Shown here piece by piece: positions 62,924 through 64,000 of a stretch of 64,000 bases of DNA. The notes beneath the pieces are model-generated. The model was not told where the DNA came from and ran no database searches. It was given only the letters and a program-made list of their open reading frames with translations. The translations under genes were made by a program, and so were the position numbers. The stretch is taken from contig NZ_JAJOZC010000001.1 of assembly GCF_023701695.1 (NCBI RefSeq), forward strand, positions 2,418,001 through 2,482,000, written 5' to 3'. This DNA comes from Streptomyces sp. RKAG290 (lineage in GTDB: Bacteria; Actinomycetota; Actinomycetes; Streptomycetales; Streptomycetaceae). Numbering within the stretch: the first letter of the stretch is position 1; the number at the start of each line of letters is the position of its first letter.

Positions 62924-63349
62924 CTAGGCCCGCCGCTCCGTACTGCCGTCGTCGTCGTTCTCCTCCCCATTGTGCGGGACGCCGGCGCCGCCTTCGTCGC
63001 CGTCGTCCTCCTCGTACTCCTCGTCGTCGCCGTCATCGAGGTCCCATCCGTCCGGGTCCTCCGGGTCGTAGTCGACGATCTCGCTGCTCCAGGAGGCCTG
63101 GGTCAGCTCGACCCCGGGAACCTCACTGACCAGGTCGAACGGGTCGATCAGCGAGGCGAGGGCCTCCGCGCCGTCTTCCCGGACGGCGGTCTCGGCATGC
63201 GTACGTTCTTCGGCGGACTCGCCACCGGGCTCCCCGTACTCCGCCGCGAGGCTCTCCAGGGCGGTCCCGCTCAGGGCGTCGGCGTCCGTGATCTCCAACA
63301 CCATTTCGACCCGAAGGCGTACATAACGTGATGACTCAGAAGTGCTCAT
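62924..63349 (-). CDS. Hypothetical protein with strongly acidic C-terminus
   Basis: 141 residues. The N-terminal 75 residues form a compact alpha/beta region (SSRYVRLRVEMVLEITDADALSG). The C-terminal third is Asp/Glu-rich (segments DPEDPDGWDLDDGDDEE and EEDDGDEGG) and probably disordered. No signal peptide. I do not recognise a family. It is divergent from the sortase-substrate gene, with 108 bases between the starts. Confidence 0.75.
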   Translation of the reverse strand: MSTSESSRYVRLRVEMVLEITDADALSGTALESLAAEYGEPGGESAEERTHAETAVREDGAEALASLIDPFDLVSEVPGVELTQASWSSEIVDYDPEDPDGWDLDDGDDEEYEEDDGDEGGAGVPHNGEENDDDGSTERRA

Positions 63350-63457
63350 ATGCCGGAGCGTAAACTCCCGCCCGCCGCGGCTTTCCTACGACCCGCTGCT
63401 TTCACTAGCATCGGCGCGCAGGCCTAACTCACGGCTGTCACAAGGGGAATCGATTCT

Positions 63458-63739
63458 GTGGCCATCACCCGCCGCCCGCTCCTGACCGCCACCGCTGCGG
63501 GAACGCTGCTGTGCGCCCTCTGGTTCGTCCCCTCCGCCCATGCGACCGGCGATACGGGCACCGGCCCCGGCCGGACGTCCGCCACCGGCGGGACCGGCGC
63601 GGACGGCACGACGCTCGCCGACACCGGGACGGGGATCGACACGACCCCGTATCTGATCGGCGGCACGGCGTTCCTGGGCATCGGGGCGGCCTTCGTCACC
63701 CACTCCGGCCGCCGCGGCGGCCGCCACCCGGCGCAGTGA
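63458..63739 (+). CDS. Small secreted protein with LAXTG sortase motif
   Basis: 93 residues from the GTG at 63458 (AAGGGGAA upstream). A signal peptide (RRPLLTATAAGTLLCALWFVPSAHA) is followed by a short Gly/Thr-rich mature region. The C-terminal sorting signal has LADTG, a hydrophobic helix (YLIGGTAFLGIGAAFVTHS) and a basic tail (GRRGGRH). LADTG fits the LAXTG motif of class E sortases used for long chaplins in Streptomyces. The mature part is only about 30 residues, so it may be a small wall-anchored linker or a chaplin-like remnant. Confidence 0.78.
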   Translation: MAITRRPLLTATAAGTLLCALWFVPSAHATGDTGTGPGRTSATGGTGADGTTLADTGTGIDTTPYLIGGTAFLGIGAAFVTHSGRRGGRHPAQ

Positions 63740-63740
63740 C

Positions 63741-63789
63741 GCAGCCGGGGGCGGCCACCAGGAATGCTCCGGTGGCCGCCCCCGGCTGC
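63741..63789. terminator. Very strong terminator after the LAXTG protein gene
   Basis: Perfect 19-bp stem (63741-63759 with 63771-63789, arm starting GCAGCCGGGGGCGG) with an 11-nt loop, starting two bases after the stop codon. A second small hairpin AACGAAAG/CTTTCGTT follows at 63793-63818. Confidence 0.85.
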
Positions 63790-63805
63790 GAGAACGAAAG
63801 CCTCC

Positions 63806-63890
63806 AGGGTCTTTCGTTTGGATCAGGCCGACAACGCCGCGAGGTGCGGCGCCAGGGCACGCGAGCCCGGCATGATCCAGACGGGAGGCC
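63806..63890. repeat. Dispersed intergenic repeat, copy 2 (abuts hutH stop codon)
   Basis: Contains CGCGAGCCCGGCATGATCC as at 15434-15511. The ends CTTTCGTTTGGATC and GATCCAGACGGGAGG are inverted repeats. As in copy 1, it directly follows the stop of a minus-strand gene. Confidence 0.65.
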
Positions 63891-64000
63891 CTAAGCCAGC
63901 GTCCCCGTCACCGGCTCCACGGCCGCGACCAGCTTCCCCGCCCGCACGAAGGCGTCCGCGGCGGCCAGGTCGGGCGACAGGAAGCGGTCCGGGCCCGGAC
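63891..64000 (-). CDS. hutH: C-terminus of a histidine ammonia-lyase-like protein (5' end outside window)
   Basis: The minus strand is open from the window edge to the TAG at 63891-63893, giving the C-terminal 36 residues, which include DRFLSPDLAAADAFVRAGKLV and end VEPVTGTLA. This resembles the C-terminus of aromatic amino-acid lyases (DRxLSPDxxAA pattern). From memory, hutH lies close to the L,D-transpeptidase gene in S. coelicolor, which supports the call. Only the tail is visible, so the catalytic MIO Ala-Ser-Gly is outside the window. Confidence 0.6.
   Translation of the reverse strand, partial: PGPDRFLSPDLAAADAFVRAGKLVAAVEPVTGTLA

Overview
The window is GC-rich actinomycete chromosome, almost certainly Streptomyces. 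The signs are a mycothiol-conjugate amidase, the DUF5753/DUF397 regulator pair, a GTP-dependent PEP carboxykinase, a Streptomyces-type Tad pilus locus, a chitinase with a DasR-type operator and an LAXTG sortase substrate. From memory, the right half (pckG, mca, greA, ilvA, metB, L,D-transpeptidase, hutH) follows the core-chromosome order of S. coelicolor. No rRNA, tRNA, CRISPR array or insertion sequence was seen.

Layout. 1-626: end of a DUF5753 regulator and its DUF397 partner. 687-12728, minus strand: a Tad/Flp pilus locus. It has CpaB, TadZ/CpaE-like ATPase, two TadE-like pseudopilins, TadA ATPase, TadB, TadC, a sensor kinase with a LuxR-type regulator, the Flp pilin, a TadG-like protein, a lipoprotein and an OmpA-family protein. 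13268-15115: a DasR-type operator and a three-domain GH18 chitinase. 15512-22599: two divergent units, pfkB-iclR-ridA-gntP and a D-serine-dehydratase-like enzyme plus a D-aminoacylase; together they suggest catabolism of a D-amino acid or an (N-acyl) amino sugar acid. 22654-30568: DUF1206 protein, secreted serine protease, broken AraC and DUF3626 genes, methyltransferase, arylamine N-acetyltransferase and aminotransferase. 30687-40634: pckG, HlyIII, a TetR/flavin monooxygenase pair, an MFS/TetR pair, a DUF255 thioredoxin-like protein and a Uma2 nuclease. 40875-44137: a membrane-anchored STAND ATPase with TPRs. 44328-55871: mca, DUF4307, greA, a DrrAB-type exporter, ilvA, MarR, a sigma-like protein, DUF1059, metB and msrA. 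55915-64000: gdhA, DUF1330, RDD, a MacB-like ABC pair, an L,D-transpeptidase lipoprotein, an acidic protein, a sortase substrate and the 3' end of hutH.

A caution affects gene calling. Six genes (D-aminoacylase, AraC regulator, pckG, STAND ATPase, gdhA, ABC ATPase) are each broken by a frameshift that one extra C on the coding strand would repair, in or beside a run of C. Two of them are central metabolic genes, so under-called C/G homopolymers in the assembly are more likely than real decay. A seventh gene (DUF3626) has an in-frame amber codon that this does not explain.
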